Part shown: one piece after another, positions 35,498-58,700 of the stretch
Layout of the letters: each line of letters opens with the position of its first letter
How positions within the stretch are numbered: position 1 is the stretch's first letter
Assembly (NCBI GenBank): GCA_023333565.1
Contig: JAJKFH010001548.1
Span: forward strand, 1,550,001-1,614,000
DNA length: 64,000 nucleotides
From: Puffinus mauretanicus
Lineage: Eukaryota > Chordata > Aves > Procellariiformes > Procellariidae
Direction of reading: 5' to 3'
Notes under the pieces: generated by a model
Told to the model about the DNA's origin: nothing
The model's input: the letters and a program-made list of their open reading frames with translations, nothing else
The model's database searches: none
Made by a program: the position numbers and the translations under genes

Positions 35498-38400
35498 TAC
35501 TGATTTGTGTGTGCTCAAATAGTTTCTCTACTCTACTCTAGAAGGAGTAGACTTCTGGTAACTCAGTGTTTTAACAATCTGCCCTCCAAATTCACCTCGG
35601 GGTCTTGCCTCCTGGGGCTTTGCCCGCCAGGGACAGGTTCAAGTCATCTGCCTGCCGAGGACGGCAGCACCGCAGCTGCCAAAGGCGCAGGGTGACGGCT
35701 CTGTCCGCAGCGGTGAGCAGGACGAGGCCTCTCCGGATGGCACAGGCTTCCTGGGGGACTCTTCTGCCACCCCACGCTCCCACCCAGCCCTCCGGCCTCG
35801 GGGCTGCCACACCGTCGGGCTGCAGGGAGCAAACGCGTGCTTCTGCTGCCTGCATGCCGCTGCCTGCTGCCCCAGCCAGGGCAGGTCTCTGTGCACAAAA
35901 CCCGCAGCAGCCCTGCTGGGAACGGGGAGGAAAACACCCAGCGGGAAGCGGTGGTCCCGATTTTGGGAGATCTGCCTTGGTCCTATTCATCTTGGACATG
36001 GGGCTGCCTCCGACGCCACTCAGGAAGCCATTCCCACAGGCGAGCGGCGTGTCTGAAGACGAATGAATGTTTAAGCATCTATTTACCTGCTGAGTTGGCT
36101 CAGACCTTGACCTGTTTCAGCAAAAGCAGAATTTCTTAGGTTCTCTTTTCCAGACCTTGGCTAGGTAAGCCCCTGATTGCTGCAGCAAGCCTTGCGCCTG
36201 CAGTTCAGCAGAGATGTGATCTCTTGCCCCTCAGTCACTGTGCCTTGCCCAAATCAAACAACATAGCTCAGTTTATCTTTTTTATTTATGTTGTGTATCC
36301 TATCGTTTGCCTAAATGCTGCTGAGAGAGTGCTGCCGTGTTAGTCAGAGCACCCTCAAGTGATACAAGAGCCTCGAGGCAATGGGCAAAGCGTGCGAGGC
36401 TTTGAATCTCTTTCAGGCATTGATAATTACCAGTCTAGATAGCTAAGCCGTTACGAAGATGCAATACAGTCAGCTCTTACATCATGCCCATTTAGGGGAG
36501 AAAAATTCAGCAATGAAGAGATGCTACGATTGACAGATCCAAGGAAAACCAGCTAGGTTATTTTTCACAGCAAAAGATAGCTAACTACATGGATTAGCAG
36601 AAGATCAAGGGAGTATGAAGAGAGACCCACTTCTTTGGATTGAGGTCTTTGGTTCTTCCAGAAAAAGATTATTAAGCCATTTAAAGAAAGAAAGGGAGGG
36701 GGGAAAAAAAACAACCTAAGAAATATTAAAGATGGACTCAACACAAGGTTAAGAGACTTCTAGTTCACCCATAGCCACTAGAGGTGACAGGGGCTCCCAG
36801 AACAGCTCTCCTGTCGAAGGGAAGATGGGCAGGTACGACTCCAAGGTTTGCTTGCTCCTTCCCAGAAATTTGGCTGTTTCTGAGGAAACCGGCAGCCAGT
36901 CTGTATCAGTATTCTTGGACAAACATCTCAGAACCTACTGAAAATTTCTATCTATCCGTCTTGCCTTGTAAAACAGCCCTGGGGATGGGATTTAATCCCT
37001 GGCTTGGCTCATACCCCACAATTTGCCAACAGCGTGGTAGATTTCATTTCGGAATCACAGCAAGAGCCGTAGCTTAATATTTCTCAAGGAAGATATCAGT
37101 GTTAGTGTTGTTGCTACGGTTATTTCATAGAAGCTCAAGATATAATGTGTACATTGAAAGAAAACATAGAAATATCCCTTTAGAAACTGTGTGAGTTTTG
37201 TGTGCCCAGTGGATCGTACAGCAGCCCACGGAGAGGCCCCCTGAGAACCACGGGCTGAGCTCGGGGCTGGAAGTCCGTGCCAGCGCTGCCGCTTGGCTGT
37301 AGGGTCACGCACAGCTCCCCGAGCTGTTACAGACAGCTTCAGGGGCAGGATGCGATTCTCACTTTCTGTGGTTTCTCTGTGAAATGTTTGCTTTGCAGGT
37401 GTTATTCAAAGTGCCCTGGAAAGTTTTGTCCGGGGCAATAAAACATAGCAAATAAAGAACATGCTCATCCAGGATGAAATTTTAGGTGAGTGCTTTTGTT
37501 AAACTCTGCACGGTTTTCGGGTGACACCAGTCATGAGTATCTATCTGAATCAGCTGAATAACTGTGAACAGCAAATAAGCCCGTGAATCACAGCTAACGA
37601 AGCTCTGCGTCTGCCTTGTTAACTGATGGATGCTGCTATCACAGTTCACTCAGCACCACTGCTACGGCACTAGAGACGTGGGTACTCTTTTTTTACTTAT
37701 CACTTGGCATGAACCCTGTTACCTACTGGCAAATAGTGAGTTTAAACCTCGTTTTCTGAAGGGGTCCTGCAAGAGCATATCGGAGAAGCTCAATAGCCCA
37801 GATCAAGTCCTCCGGATTCAGAGCAAGCACCGTGGGGGTCTCGGTGCCACGGGGCTGTCCCCTCCTGCCCCCAGGCCAGGTCCTGGGTGACTCCATGCTT
37901 TACCCAACCGTTGCTGAACTCTCTTTTCTGCTGATTTTTCATCCCTGTTCTGGACTCTGAAGAGGGGGGAGGCTTTTTCCAGTTGGTCCTTTTAAAGTAG
38001 GACCTCCCAGGACTTTTTCCTTCCTGTTCCCATACAACATGGCACCTCCCAGGCTTTTTGTGGCCATCTCCCGGGTTGCCCCAAGGCTGCCATTGCTCAC
38101 ATTTCCACTCTGGAAGGAAACTTTCCAGTTGCTGGGAGAAGCCCGTCCACGGTACCTTATAACTGAGTCTTATTTACATCCTCAGCTCACGCTAAAAACT
38201 TGTGCTACAGCAACCAAAGGATGAAGGATGCTGGGTTTTGCAATCTTTGGGAAAAAGTCTCTTAAACTTCTGAAGATATTTGAGTGGAAACGGGCTGCTA
38301 CACTTCTGTAGTGGAAACCGAAAACTCCATACTGACATCCACCTTTCCACAGGGAAGAAATAAGATTTTAATGAAGTGGAACACATGGTAGTTTGAGGGC

Positions 38401-39044
38401 CTTTCACTAAAAGTTGATGAGAAGCGAGGAACAGTAAAAAGGCAAATGACAGCTTCTCTTAATAATTAAATGAGGTGATGCTCGATAATTAGAGATGCTT
38501 TTAACATTTTGACAAACTCACAACGATGCTTTTCAACTGAAAACGGCCCCTGCTCTACACAGAGAGAGGGCAGCGCCTGCACCCAGCGGCAGGTGGCCTT
38601 AAACTCCCATAGTCAAATAATGGTTAAGTTTCCAAGTGAAGTGCGTCAGGGATCGTGTGTTGGTCCAGTTCTGCTGCCGCTCCCGATGCTCTGCTCTCTT
38701 CTCCTCGTGCAGACGTTGCCACGTACACCTGAGGTGCAGGGACGTGCCCCAGTGGGGTCAAGTGGCCTGGAAGTGAGGACTCCCCTCCTTTCTCTCCTGT
38801 TCCTTCTCCCTGCGCAAATGGGGGAAAAAAATCAATCCTTAGTTTCCCTTCTTTGGTCTGTCTTATCCTCCCCCAGAAAGGTGGTGGGAGCACGTCCTCG
38901 TCCCCGCCAGCAACCCAGGTCCCCCTGCCTCCTCCCCAGGCAGAAGCTCAGCCCAGGCTATCGCTAGGGCAGACCTGGAGCATCCCTGACCCCGAGCAGC
39001 CACGACTGCCTTTAAACTACTGAAAACCACCACCTGGTTTTCAC

Positions 39045-39205
39045 CAGCTGGTCCAACGCAGAGTCCTCAGCGGCTCCTCGCAGGGCTCCTTCCAGCCCTT
39101 CAGCAGCTGCGCTGCCCTCCTCTGGAGGCGTTCAAGGACCTTCACCTCCTTCTTAAACTGTGGGGCTCCAGGTGAGGCCGCAGCAACGCCGAATACTTTT
39201 TATCC
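39045..39205 (-). mobile_element. CR1 LINE fragment
   Basis: The + strand shows the reverse complement of the CR1 3' region: a CTCAGCGGCTCCTC-like start, then GCGCTGCCCTCCTCTGGA, a CTTCTTAAACTGTGGGGC segment and AGGTGAGGCCGCAGCAACGC. This order is a hallmark of chicken-repeat-1 elements in birds and other sauropsids. It is 5'- and 3'-truncated and carries no coding part. Confidence 0.85.
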
Positions 39206-39989
39206 AAAGCAGTTTGTTTGGGTTTTTTTGCCACGAGTACAGTGTTCCCCTATGAATTTCAGGTCTGAGGACCAGAGAGTAACCGCCCCGGCTGGTCCGT
39301 ACCACAGCCCCTGTGTCACCATTGCAGCACGTACCGGTCGCCAGCACCGAGTTTTGAAGGATTACCCAGGAACTGTCGGGGATCAAAACACACATAGCTT
39401 TATTCCTGCAGAAGACTTACAACTACTCAACCCAAAGTCTGGATGGATAAGTAAGTAATAAATATTTTCCCATCTTTTGTCTGTCTTCTCCCAGTAAGAG
39501 AAGTCCCTTGCTCAAGCTCAACCGGGGAAACTGAGAGGAGAAGTCTGGCCTCTCTGGTCTTGGTGCAATTTTTAAGAGGGATGGTATGATGGAGAAAGGG
39601 ACATCGCTGGCCACGCCAGGAGGTCCTTCCAGTCCCAGTGCCCAGCCACTGCTCCACACTGCTTGCGAAATCACATAGCAATTCTGGTTTCTTTCTGCCT
39701 TTAATGTCTCTTTTCCCTGTCTTTTTCTTTTTTTCCCTTCTCTCTCGTGTACTAAATCTTTCCTTTGTTCTGTATCCTTTTTTTCACCTACCTCCCAAGC
39801 GCAGCTAAATTATACTGTATTTTTCCCAGGACTCTAAACAAAACCTTTCCTCTTAGTCGGAGTCAATTCCGTTGTTTTAATGAAACTCTTTTACACCAAT
39901 TAGTAATTATGCAGAAGGATTCCATTCTTCAGTTAGTGCTGCAGCCCTGATGAAATATTTTGTGGCCTTTTGTTTAGTGCCAGTGTAGG

Positions 39990-39995
39990 TTTATT
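39990..39995 (-). terminator. GPR83L: Candidate poly(A) signal of the GPR83-like gene
   Basis: TTTATT on the + strand is AATAAA on the minus strand, about 740 bases beyond the receptor stop codon. The sequence around it is AT-rich. Another AATAAA on the minus strand lies at 39399-39404. The choice between them cannot be made from sequence alone. Confidence 0.4.
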
Positions 39996-40735
39996 TCCTG
40001 AATTAATATATTTATAATAAAACCAAAAAGAAATTCTCAATGGACTAAATTTGTCTGCCTGCGTGCCTTCTGAGGCTGTGCCGCCGATGCCCGGCGTGCA
40101 TTCCCGCTCCCCTCGGCCGGGCTGGTTTCCAGCTGCCGGCTCTGCAGTGGGAGGGGTGGGACAGAGCTGGGGCAGAAGGAGCAAGGGGAAGAGGAGCAGC
40201 ACCGTCTGAGGGGAAATTGCTGTTGATGACCCTTACCTCTGCCAGGAGGATTTGGTATAAATTATCTGCTGAAACTCCGTATGGATGGAGTCAACCTGGA
40301 TGTTCAAGTCCTTCCTTCAAACACACGTCAGAACGGGTCCGTTTCTGTTGCTCTGCAAAGCCCCGATAGTGTCGTGGCACGTGTTACGAGCGCCGAGACA
40401 TGCCAGCGACTCGGGACAGCAGGAGCAATGATGGAAACCTGGGTCCCACTCCCTCTGCTAGCAATAAGATGGGAAACCGCAAAAGCACATCACGTCTGTG
40501 GACCGCCATGTCCCCCGCGCATATACCGGCTCCTCGGGCCAGCTGCAGCTGTGGGCTCACGGGGAGGGTGCCCGAGCGGCCGTGCCCCCGCTGCAGCGAG
40601 TAGAGGGGGTGCTGCTGTGACACAAGTCACAAGCCAGCAGCAAACACCAGAGCGGCAGCGTCGATTCCTGAGGAGAAACGGGGAGATGCCCTTTGACGAC
40701 CACCGAATCCAGGTAACTCACCTCAGCCCTCCGGC

Positions 40736-51930
<11,195 letters not shown>

Positions 51931-52720
51931 CCCCCCCGCCATCCGCCGCTTGCATCCCGGCCCCGGTCCCACGGGGCAGCAGCGGCTCCTCCGTGCCCTG
52001 TGACCGAACCCCCCCCACAGCCGCCACCGCCCCGTGTCCCCCCCCGCGGCCCCGCCCCGCCCCGCCCCGCCCCGCGCGCAGCCGAGAGGGTGCGGAGCCG
52101 CCAATCCGGGGGCGGGGCGGGGCTCGGGGGGGGGGGTCACCACTCCATTCATAAAAAGCCCCGGGCGCGCCCGCGGAGCCCCCTAGGCGCGGCGCCAAGC
52201 CCCGCTGCCGCCCCGCTGCCGGCGGCTTCCCCAGGAAAGTGCCGGGGGGCGGGAGGGACGCAGCGTGTCCTCGCTGCCCGGGGCGCGGCCGTCACGGGGG
52301 CGTGCGGCGGGAGACGCTCTCCCTCAGGGAGCGCTGCGCACACCCACGGGCGCCGTGCCTTCCCCCCGCGCGGCCGGGACCTCCCTCGCGGGACCACCCG
52401 TCGCCGCGGGCCCGGCGGGGGGGCGTCCGGGCTGGCCTGCGCGGCTCGGGCGGGAGCTCCCACCCGCGGGAGCGGGGCCCTGGTGCAGCCCGGACGGGGG
52501 CGGCGGGGGGCGGCTCTCTGCGGGCAGAGCTGGCTGCAGCAGCCGCCCCGGCGGGGCCCGAGGCAGGGCCCCGAGGTCTCCCGACGCGCTGGCTGCGCTC
52601 GGTTCCTTAGTTCTTAACAAAGCCTCGCCGCTGAGCCGGCTCTGCGCACCCGGTGCACGGGTCCCGTATCGATCTGCGCTCCAAGGAACAGGAGTTAGTT
52701 ATTCCATTTGATTGGAATTT
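51931..52720. promoter_or_regulatory. GPR83L: CpG island, probable promoter of the GPR83-like gene
   Basis: About 0.8 kb of very GC- and CpG-rich DNA upstream of the minus-strand receptor. On the minus strand a perfect donor context (GG then GTAAGT, exon end 51931) sits at the island edge, suggesting a non-coding first exon transcribed leftward. On the + strand GC boxes (near 52108-52126) precede a TATA-like CATAAAAAG (52150-52158), which could start a divergent + transcript near 52180. No + strand gene is recognisable to the right. Long open frames in the island are GC artefacts. Confidence 0.6.
52050..52075. repeat. CCCCG pentamer repeat
   Basis: About five tandem CCCCG units inside the CpG island. 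Each junction resembles an Sp1/KLF GC box (CCCCGCCCC), so it may act as a cluster of Sp1-type sites. Confidence 0.85.
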
Positions 52721-55700
52721 TGATTTATTTCTGTGCCACAGGTCTCCATATACTTTATAGGCATGAAAAGAGAGGTCCAGAAAAGACAGAAGTTTGCAGC
52801 ATGGAGGAATCTATAAGAATCACAACTCACGTGTTCCTCTATGGCATTTTAGCAGGGTAAAGAGCTGCTTACAAGTTTCAGGTTATTCTTTCATTTTAAA
52901 AGTATAAGAAACAGCAGATAGGATGCTCGATAAATGTAGTGAAGGTTGTCACTGTTCCTTCTGGAGACGAGCTGTTCATAAGTTCTTGTGAAAAAGGAAC
53001 AAGACTCTCTTCTTCTAAGAGATTTGGCTGGTCTCAAAAGTCATTAACAGGAGCTAGAATAACATATCGGTTTTTTCTTCCGTGGGGGTTGCCAGAACAC
53101 ATACACGCTGATGCTGAGGATGAAAGTCTGATCTCCTCCCCACATTAATTCCCAGACCAGCTGGTATGGAAAGCTAGTGCCTGTGCCACCTTCCTGAAAG
53201 CTGATTGTTGAAAAGCCTGATTCTAAGCCCAGCAAGCTCAATGGAGATCTTAGTGTTGACTTCTCTGGACTCCAGATCAAGTCCTCGGGCAGGGACGGGC
53301 AGAGCTGCGGTGCCGAAAAGCGGAGCCCGCTACAGCCGCCATGCTGCAGGTGCAAAACCAGGCTGGGTGGGCTGTGAACGTGGGTCCTTCGCCGCCTTTT
53401 CTAGTATGGAGCATCTGTGTGTGCAGAGACGCTTGCAATGTAATTAACAGGAAAAGAAAAAAACCCTCACAAAACTCTCCAAGCCCGAATTTCTGAAATG
53501 AGGCTCTTAGTGGATTTTCAGCACTGACGGGTTGTTCTTAGATAAGTGTTTTTCCCATGTCTGGATTCCTCTTGACAGATGCTGACAGAGTTTAGGTTTC
53601 AGACAAAGATTTTAGACGACTTGTTTTTAAACTGGGTATTATCATCTTTCTCATTTTGCATGCTGTGTGTGTCACTCACACCTTATTTAAAAAAAAAAGA
53701 AAGAAGGTTTTGTTTTCTGCCCGCTTCCAGTCACCTCTGTGATCTCCTGATCCTGCCCGTGGCTCCGTTCCCACTGTCCCTTTCGTGCCTGGCACGACGA
53801 CGGCCACGTCATGCCAAGCCGACGGCTGGCTCCTGGCAGCTACAGGATGGGGAACGCATGGGAGGGACATGGGACGCAGAGAACATGCCTCCTGCTAGAT
53901 TCAGAATTTTGTTTACAGGTAAAAAGGTCACACACTGATGTGCCAATAATTCAAATTTATTGCAAATCTAAGGTTTTAATGGTCCAGGCCAATTCAACAA
54001 GCAGCTGTTGGTAGTCCTGTTTGTTACAATGATAATAACACTTTTATTTTCCAAATGATCTAATTATTGCTAATTCCAATTAATAATGCATTTAAAATTG
54101 TTATACACGAGCTTCCTAACACCTGTCCTGTTCTCTGGCGTTAAGCTCACCTTTTCTGCATGCTGTTAGAGCAACCAGTTGGTGTCCCCAGTTCTTCTCT
54201 GGGAAGATGGACTAGTATCCAGTAGCTGTTACTACCAAGAATTAAAAAACGATAATCCAGACGTATCCTCAAGCTCAGTTTCCCGTTCCTGGGAAGCTGA
54301 GGTGGTGCTGGGGAGAGGTAACTCAGCGTGTGCCCTCTCCTACACCGCCCAAAGCCAGAGCCGCTGGCGGCCATGGAGCCACATGCGGGGCTGGAGCGAT
54401 GGGTCCTTGTGCTCCCTCAGCCTTGACGGGATCACTTGTCCTGGCTCTAGCACACACCCTGGTCCCCAGCCACATCTGTAACCTCTGCAAATAAATAGTA
54501 ATGATAACGTAAAGATTTTTTTTTTTTTTTCCAGTTTGGGTATCTGCCGTGAAGCAGACCGAGCATCCCAGCTTGCACCGCATCAGCCAGAGGCTTTTTG
54601 AGAAACCAGTGAAGGTCTTTCTAGTAAATAGGAGAAAAAGAGAGCTAGATAGAGATAGGAATTCCTTCTGTGGGAGGAAAGCTATGTACGTTTGATGTAC
54701 GTGTTTCCAGGGAACCAGTTCTTTGCTCAGAATTTTGTATTTATTGCTCAAAGCTGCTCCAGTTCAAGGCTGTGGCAAAACTCCAGTTGCTTTCAGCAGA
54801 AGCAGAATGAAGTCTTGTATTTACTATATGGAGTTTCTTGCCTGAGGGCTGTAGAAAGGACATGCTGTACATTTATTATCATTACAACAAGATGATCTGG
54901 TAGGCTTCTGCCTTTTTTTTTCCCCCTGAAGTCATTCTCATCACGACTGTGAGATTCCCATGCAGCTGAAGAGTCATTTCATTATCCTCTCATATTTTTC
55001 TTGCCTGGCACATATTATTACTGGCTTTAATAACTGCAACTATGTTCAAAGAGGAAAGCTATGAGTTTAGTCTAATCAAATTTCCAGCAAAATCCCAGGC
55101 ATGTTATCTTTCTCCAGGTGCAAATTATTTAATTACAGGTATGTGCTAGAACCTCTTGCAGGTTCTCTGGCACTCACTGGTTGAAGAATTAAGACTTGAT
55201 TGATTACAATTGCTGCATCTAGCCTTCCTTTGTACAACAATAATCCTTATTAACCCTCCTGACTGGGGACAGAGACTCTACTCTTTGCAGTTGGTCCCGC
55301 TATTGCCCACTTACACCTTACCGCTTGCTTGGTTTCTGGATTGAGGATAGACAAGAAGCTGGATGCCCACTACTCCTCCTGGCTTCTCCTCTTGCCCTGG
55401 GTTACTGCCCCTCTGCTCGGTGAAGGGGCAAGAGGAAGGGATTTGTCCAGGAGCCTTCTCCTTCTCCAACCCACTCTCTCTGTACGCTTTCCTGGTGGCT
55501 AAAATGGACCTTCCACGCTCAGCCGGCCTGCGCACAGCCTCCAGCAGGTCGAGGTCATTCATCATCCACGGGTCCCAGTGCTGCAGTGGGTTTGATCTTC
55601 TGCTGCAGTCAATGTTCATGCATGTGCTTCAATGTCCGATGAACTGAACAGCTCAGATAGTTTGCAACCTGAAATCCAAGCGGAGGATAACATCATTGTC

Positions 55701-58700
55701 AGCAATGCTGCCAAAAGCACAGTTGAAAGCATTTGATTGAAATCAAGCTATTTTAAAGGAATTCATAGCAACGAAATGAGTCTCCCTTTGCCTTAAGCTT
55801 CCCAAGACGCTGATGCTTTGACTGATGTTGACACTGCGCACTCTTGTCTTTGCTCCATGCCAGCCACCTCCTGTCCCATGGACGCTCCATGGAGCTGCCA
55901 GTCCTTTGTTTTCCATGTCATTAGACAAGTGTCTCTTTGGTGCTTGTCTGCTTTTTTACCTGTCGGAAAACAGTTTAGGAGCAGGAATGGCTGTGCTGTG
56001 GAATAAAATTGCTTAGAGTTTTCTGCCTGTTTTTCTTGGGCAATATTCAAGTTACCTGCCTGTCTCTGCAGAGGCTTTGCAGGCTGGAGATATTAAAGAC
56101 ATTCAGTATCTTTCCTTCTTGTGTCTTACTTTTAAATGTCAGAAGGTCTTTTTCTTTCCTGGAGGGCTAGATGCCCTCTAGACAGATGAATTAATAATAC
56201 CACAGATACACAGGCACCAGAGGCATTGTAACTTATGAGCTGCAAGAACTCCTCTTTTTGCTCTCAAATATTGGTGTCTACTCTCTTATCACCACCAGAT
56301 TTTAAGGCACAAAAGATAGAGCTGAGTCCCTGAAATATTTATTACCAAGCCCTATACCTGCATGCGCTGTTTAATGTGCACAGACGGGCAACGTGTAGGT
56401 CACTCACCCCTTCTCGCTCCTGAGACACACATTTAAAAAGCCAGCTCAGGTTTACCGAAGGTGGCTGCAGCACAGCCAGGGCTTGAATTAATAACTTCGA
56501 AACTGCAGGGCAAGATCTTCTGCACCAGACCGCTTCCCTTCGTCTTACTGTCGCATCTGGGCTCGGCTCACGCAGCGTGGACTACAAGCCTCCCTCCAGA
56601 CGGAGCCACTCTGCAGCAGCCATGCGGAGGCTTTCCTAACCTGGGATAAACATGCCAGATTTCTAAACAACTGACATTTCACATTTAAAACAGAAACTAC
56701 AACCAGATTTTAAATTCATCTGCTATCTTAAGTCAAATTAAAATTCAGGTGGCAGTAACTGGGAAGTGCAAACTAATCTTCCAGTGACACTCAGGCACAA
56801 TTTCCCCAGGGTCAGAGTGTGATCTAGCATTAGCTGCCCATTTAAATGGGAACAGTGCTTTCAAACACATTATTTCAGATTAAAGTCTGCCATTAGCACA
56901 TATTCTAAATAGCACTTACATTCATCACAAGCGAGTGGGTGGAGGGGCAAGTTTTACAAAATGGGCTTCAATAGGAGAAATAAGAAAAGAGCAAAAATGC
57001 AATAGCAATTGCATTTGATTTTCTGTGGACAGTTACAATTTAGACTTTATTATTCAAAATACAAATGGCAAGTACGTAATAGCTACTAATAATGGAACTT
57101 CAGAGTGGTTGGAAAAGAAAGGCTTTAAAATGGATTTGATAGTCCTTGAATTTTCAGCTGAAAGGCTTGGGTGACAGAACAAAGAAAACCAATATGATGT
57201 TGTAAATCTGCCCTCTCCCTGAGCTGATGGCTTTGTCTAGTGGCTCCACTGAGGTCTGGATCTTCAGCCTTGATTTTTTATTTTTTTTTTTTTCCTTTTT
57301 TCCTCCTTGAAATCACACAGAACGCCACTGACAGCATGTTCAGTTCCTGCCTGACAGCTGGCCGCATGATTTCCACTGTGGTATGACAAACCAGCAGCTG
57401 ACAGTGACAGCCAGCCAGTCCCTACCTGCGCCTCCCAGCGCTCCAGCCCGGCTGTTGCGCGGGTCGGCAATCTTCTGTCCTTAGGACCGGAACAGCCCGT
57501 ACGTGTGGGAAGACCAACCCCTCCGATCTTCTCTGAAGAATCCATCTTCCTTTGCTGTGGTAGACTTGGCTCCAGAAAACATACCCCTTCATGTATGTTT
57601 TCTTCTTAGGAGGTTCTTCTGTAGTTCTTCTTCACCCTCTGTGTAGGAGGACAGGACAGAAAAACAAACCAACCAACCAGCCAACCAACCATGTTTTCCT
57701 TAACAGAAAACTCATTGCTAATAAAACTGACTTGACAATGAGTGGAAAGGACAAGTCATTTCTTGTGTGTGATGTACGTACGACCGTTACTGTGCACGTT
57801 TATTTCTTCATCCCTCTTACTTACTTCATCCCGGCTTACTCTTGGGTGCACCAGCCAGTGCATATTGCTTTTAGCCTGCCTGTGAAGATACAGAAACAGT
57901 AAGCAGGGGCACTCCCAAGTTCAGGTGAGACCATGCAAAAACTACATTTAAAACCACACTTCACTGCGTTCACAAGGAGCCCTGTTGCCTTTGATGAAAA
58001 GTTCAAAACTCGCTCACTTTTCACAGTCTTAGAACTAAGCCTGTCCACGAGTGCATAGCTGATCTGAGGCCAGAGAGCCGAAACTCTGCAGGCGAGACTT
58101 TGCGACAGAAACGCTGTCACTTTGAACCCTTCTGAAGGTGCCTGAGACCGGGAGGCAAGAGCGCCGGCAGACGCCGAGAGAGCTCTCATTTGCGCCTCGC
58201 CCGCCACGAGCCAAGGAGGCCAAGCCTGACAAGGTGAGGAAAACTTAGGTAGCACCTTAGCATTTGCTGTACATTTTCCTGGCTTTTAAATAATGGCATC
58301 CTGTAACGGCTCATCAACTCTTTTCCCTTTAAAGGCCTGATTAATTTGAAGGCATGATACGTTTGCTGTCATGGCTCACATACCAAAGGAAGGGAGGAAT
58401 GAAGGAAGATGAGGCTCAAAAAGTAGTGGTAAAATACACATTTACTTCAAAACTCTGTCCCTTTGTGCAGTTCTGACCAAAGGAAGAGAGGTGACAAAGC
58501 CAGAAGTTGCATAAGCCAGCAAAGGACGGTCATGCAGAGAAGCTGACAGCAACTGCAGCGTCCTTCCAAGCTCTAACTGGGTCCCAGTCACCCACCAGCC
58601 GCTGATTTGGGGACCTTAATGGGGTGGCAAATGTGTCTGTGGGCGGCTGTAAACGGACGTGTCAGGTCATTAAACCTCTGAGCTGTGGAGCTCTGGTGAA

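Larger units (their letters stand above)
24041..39970. other. Intergenic DNA between convergent genes
   Basis: About 16 kb without a recognisable exon on either strand. It includes GC-rich patches (24180-24480, 25180-25440, 27430-27960, 35600-35960) and AT-rich stretches (28780-29240, 32100-34050, 36240-37200). It also holds a poly(A) run at 28737-28756, a TG/CA-rich run near 29525-29552, a hairpin cluster at 31490-31547, a possible solo LTR around 35205-35497 and a CR1 fragment at 39045-39205. Open frames here lack family features and splice partners. Confidence 0.6.
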
